From positions 1-6,282 of the forward strand of contig JAOZMA010000136.1 in assembly GCA_029934555.1 (NCBI GenBank): DNA of 6,282 nt. The letters are read 5' to 3'. This stretch comes from Acidimicrobiia bacterium. GTDB taxonomy: Bacteria > Actinomycetota > Acidimicrobiia > Spongiisociales > UBA5794. Positions within the stretch are counted from its first letter, which is position 1. Each line of letters starts with the position of its first letter. The position numbers and the translations under genes are program-made. The notes under the pieces were generated by a model that saw only the letters and a list, made by a program, of their open reading frames with translations, was not told the origin of the DNA and did no database searches. Shown in pieces: positions 4,522 through 6,282 of this stretch.

Positions 4522-6282
4522 GTGCGCCGCATTCTGATCTCGATAGCGATCGCCGTGCCGATCGTGCTTGTCTTGATCGTTGCCGGCGTCTACGTCTACG
4601 ACGAGGTCATGCATCCCGACCGGGTCGGGCGCAACGTTGCGGCGGCTGAGGTCGATCTTTCCGGGCTCTCAACTGAGGAAGCCGTTGCGGCTATTGCCGA
4701 CTACGAGGTGCGACTCGTGGCCGCCCCGGCGCCGTTCATCGTCGACGGCGAAGAGGTCGTACTGGATCCCGTAACTGTTGGTCTGGCGGTCGACGAACAG
4801 GCCGTGGTCGACGATGCCTTGAACCAACGACGCACCGGCGGATTCTTCTCCGATGTCGGCGGGTGGTTCAACTCGTGGTGGTCGCCCGTCGTGGTTGTGA
4901 TTCCGACCACCATCGACGAGGAGATGACCGAGGAAGTCCTCTTTGACTGGGATCGATCCATCGTGGATCAACCGGCCTACGAAGGGGCCGTGCTGGTAGA
5001 GGGCGTGGTTGCCGTGCCGGAGTACCCGCGACCGGGTGCCCTGCTCGATCGTCCACCAACGATCACTGCGATAGCGACGTCTCTTGCCACGTTCGAGCGA
5101 CTTCCGGTGGCACTTCCGTTGACCGATCTCGATCCAACGATCACGAACGCGGACGTCGACCTTGCCGTTGCCCAGGCCAATGAGCTCATCGGAGAGCCGG
5201 TGCTGCTTTGGCGGGAGGGCTTTCCCGGGCGTTTGATGTTCAGCACTGCGGGCCTTACATCAGCGCTACGAACTGAGATCGTTGTGAACTCGCCGGCAGC
5301 ATTCGTAGTCGAGTTGGATCAGGACGTGCTGCGCGATATCGCTGAACAGGGAGTGGATCGGTTCGCAAGCGAACCCATCGATGCCTCGTTCACGTTCGAC
5401 AAGAACACGCAGGCCATCGTCATCGTTCCGTCCACCGATGGGGTCATCGTCGACCTCGATGCTGTTCCCGATGTGGTCGTCGGCGCGGCACTCGAAACCG
5501 GATCCGCCCGGTTGCCGACGATGCTCGGTCTCAGGCCGCAATTGACGACGGAGATGGCCGAGGCGATGGGTCCGTTCGGTGAAGTCTCGACGTTCACGAC
5601 CTATCACCCGTGCTGTGCGAATCGGGTGACGAATATCCAGCTTCTCGCAGACGAGATCGACGGTTCGATCGTGATGCCCGACGAGACCTTCTCGGTGAAC
5701 GACACCGCAGGGAAGCGCACGCTCGAGGAGGGGTACAAGCGTGCCGGAGCGATCATCAACGGCGAGATCTCGTGCTGCGATAGCCCGATCAACATCGGCG
5801 GTGGCACCAGCCAGTTCGCCACGACGTTCTACAACGCCATCTTCTTCGGGTGCTACGAGGATGTTGAGCACAGGCCCCACAGCATCCATTTCAGCCGGTA
5901 TCCGTACATTCGTGAGGCGACGCTCGGGTTCCCTGCACCGGACGTGAAGTTCCGGAACGACTCCGCCGCTCCCGTGTTCATCGATACGTCGCATACCGGC
6001 GGATCCATCACCGTGACGTTTTACGGGAACAACGGTGGCCGCACGTGCACATCGGAGCGTTCCGGCAACACCGTGACACGCGTGATGACCCACCCCGACG
6101 GCTCGATCACGAGGCAGTCGTGGTCCTGGAACTACAAGCAACTGAAGCCCAAGGAACCAGCGACCACCACGACGAGAGCCCCGTCACCGACGACGACCCA
6201 GGCCCCCACAACGACTGTTGCGCCGACCACGACCGTCGCACCAGAGCCACCTCCGGACGAGGACCCGCCCCCGGAAGAGGGC
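4522..6282 (+). CDS. VanW-domain membrane-anchored cell-wall protein, 3' end cut by window
   Basis: The frame stays open from a GTG at 4522 to the window edge (587 residues seen, no stop). MRR plus a hydrophobic segment (about 4-24) forms an uncleaved signal anchor, placing the rest outside the membrane. Two peptidoglycan-binding-like (PF12229-type) regions follow at about 40-180 and 205-325, then a VanW domain at about 355-490 (T-N-I-Q, ETFSVN and GGGTSQFATTFYNA blocks, HSIHFSRYP, FRND). From about 547 the tail is Thr/Pro-rich (TTT, APTTT), then acidic and proline-rich, as in wall-spanning linkers. In most VanW proteins I recall the glycine loop as GGGxCQ; here it is G426-G-G-T429-S430-Q, while cysteines appear as pairs at 364-365 and 418-419 and singly at 444 and 509. 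The start is supported by GGGGGA 4 bases upstream. VanW's biochemical role is unknown, and the name does not imply vancomycin resistance. Confidence 0.9.
   Translation, partial: MRRILISIAIAVPIVLVLIVAGVYVYDEVMHPDRVGRNVAAAEVDLSGLSTEEAVAAIADYEVRLVAAPAPFIVDGEEVVLDPVTVGLAVDEQAVVDDALNQRRTGGFFSDVGGWFNSWWSPVVVVIPTTIDEEMTEEVLFDWDRSIVDQPAYEGAVLVEGVVAVPEYPRPGALLDRPPTITAIATSLATFERLPVALPLTDLDPTITNADVDLAVAQANELIGEPVLLWREGFPGRLMFSTAGLTSALRTEIVVNSPAAFVVELDQDVLRDIAEQGVDRFASEPIDASFTFDKNTQAIVIVPSTDGVIVDLDAVPDVVVGAALETGSARLPTMLGLRPQLTTEMAEAMGPFGEVSTFTTYHPCCANRVTNIQLLADEIDGSIVMPDETFSVNDTAGKRTLEEGYKRAGAIINGEISCCDSPINIGGGTSQFATTFYNAIFFGCYEDVEHRPHSIHFSRYPYIREATLGFPAPDVKFRNDSAAPVFIDTSHTGGSITVTFYGNNGGRTCTSERSGNTVTRVMTHPDGSITRQSWSWNYKQLKPKEPATTTTRAPSPTTTQAPTTTVAPTTTVAPEPPPDEDPPPEEG

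Noticed and set aside
5266..6141. Long minus-strand open frame (291 codons) opposite the VanW gene
   Set aside because: The plus-strand VanW frame shows clear domains through this whole stretch. The antisense product has no recognisable domain and an Arg/His-rich make-up typical of a shadow frame in GC-rich DNA.
4522..6282. VanW gene as a vancomycin resistance determinant
   Set aside because: VanW-domain proteins are widespread in Gram-positive chromosomes, and there is no vanHAX-type ligase or dehydrogenase gene here. The name reflects homology only.
1..6282. Mobile element, CRISPR array, tRNA/rRNA or phage island
   Set aside because: No transposase, integrase, terminal repeats, regularly spaced repeats or cloverleaf-like stretch was seen. 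Composition looks even by eye and gaps are short.

Overview
The window reads as chromosomal DNA of a high-GC actinobacterium. A WhiB-family protein, found essentially only in Actinobacteria and their phages, sets the phylum. The Thr/Pro-rich tail of the VanW protein, a style common in Acidimicrobiia, weakly suggests that class. Seven protein genes fill the window tightly. No gap exceeds about 100 bases, and I see no RNA gene, insertion sequence, CRISPR array or phage gene.

Left part (4-2548): a two-component system in divergent orientation. On the minus strand lies a GAF-domain histidine kinase (663-1778) that strongly resembles mycobacterial DosS/DosT. It is followed in the same direction by a tail-anchored FHA-domain protein (4-576). 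On the plus strand lies a DosR/NarL-type response regulator (1853-2548). The 74-base gap between the divergent starts holds a -10-like TANNNT hexamer 6 bases from each GTG start, which suggests leaderless transcripts both ways. It also holds a short palindrome and a repeated GTCCCGGA element.

Middle part (2588-4425): a run of plus-strand genes typical of stress, redox and energy adaptation. They are a CBS-CBS-BON protein 39 bases after the response regulator, a WhiB iron-sulfur regulator behind a good match to a SigR/SigH/SigE-type ECF promoter, and a class I PPK2 polyphosphate kinase with its own probable leaderless promoter.

Right part (4522-6282, open at the window edge): a membrane-anchored VanW-domain cell-wall protein with peptidoglycan-binding-like repeats, a non-canonical cysteine pattern and a Thr/Pro-rich tail.

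The most interesting reading, partly inference, is a compact gas- or redox-sensing 'dormancy-like' locus. The kinase keeps the residues that align, from memory, with the DosS heme ligand and distal tyrosine, and it has a DosT-like glycine at the heme-channel gate position. The regulator keeps the DosR DNA-contact residues. Likely outputs next door are a CBS sensor protein, a WhiB regulator and a polyphosphate kinase. No wholly new system is evident; the novelty lies in the arrangement and in specific residue changes.
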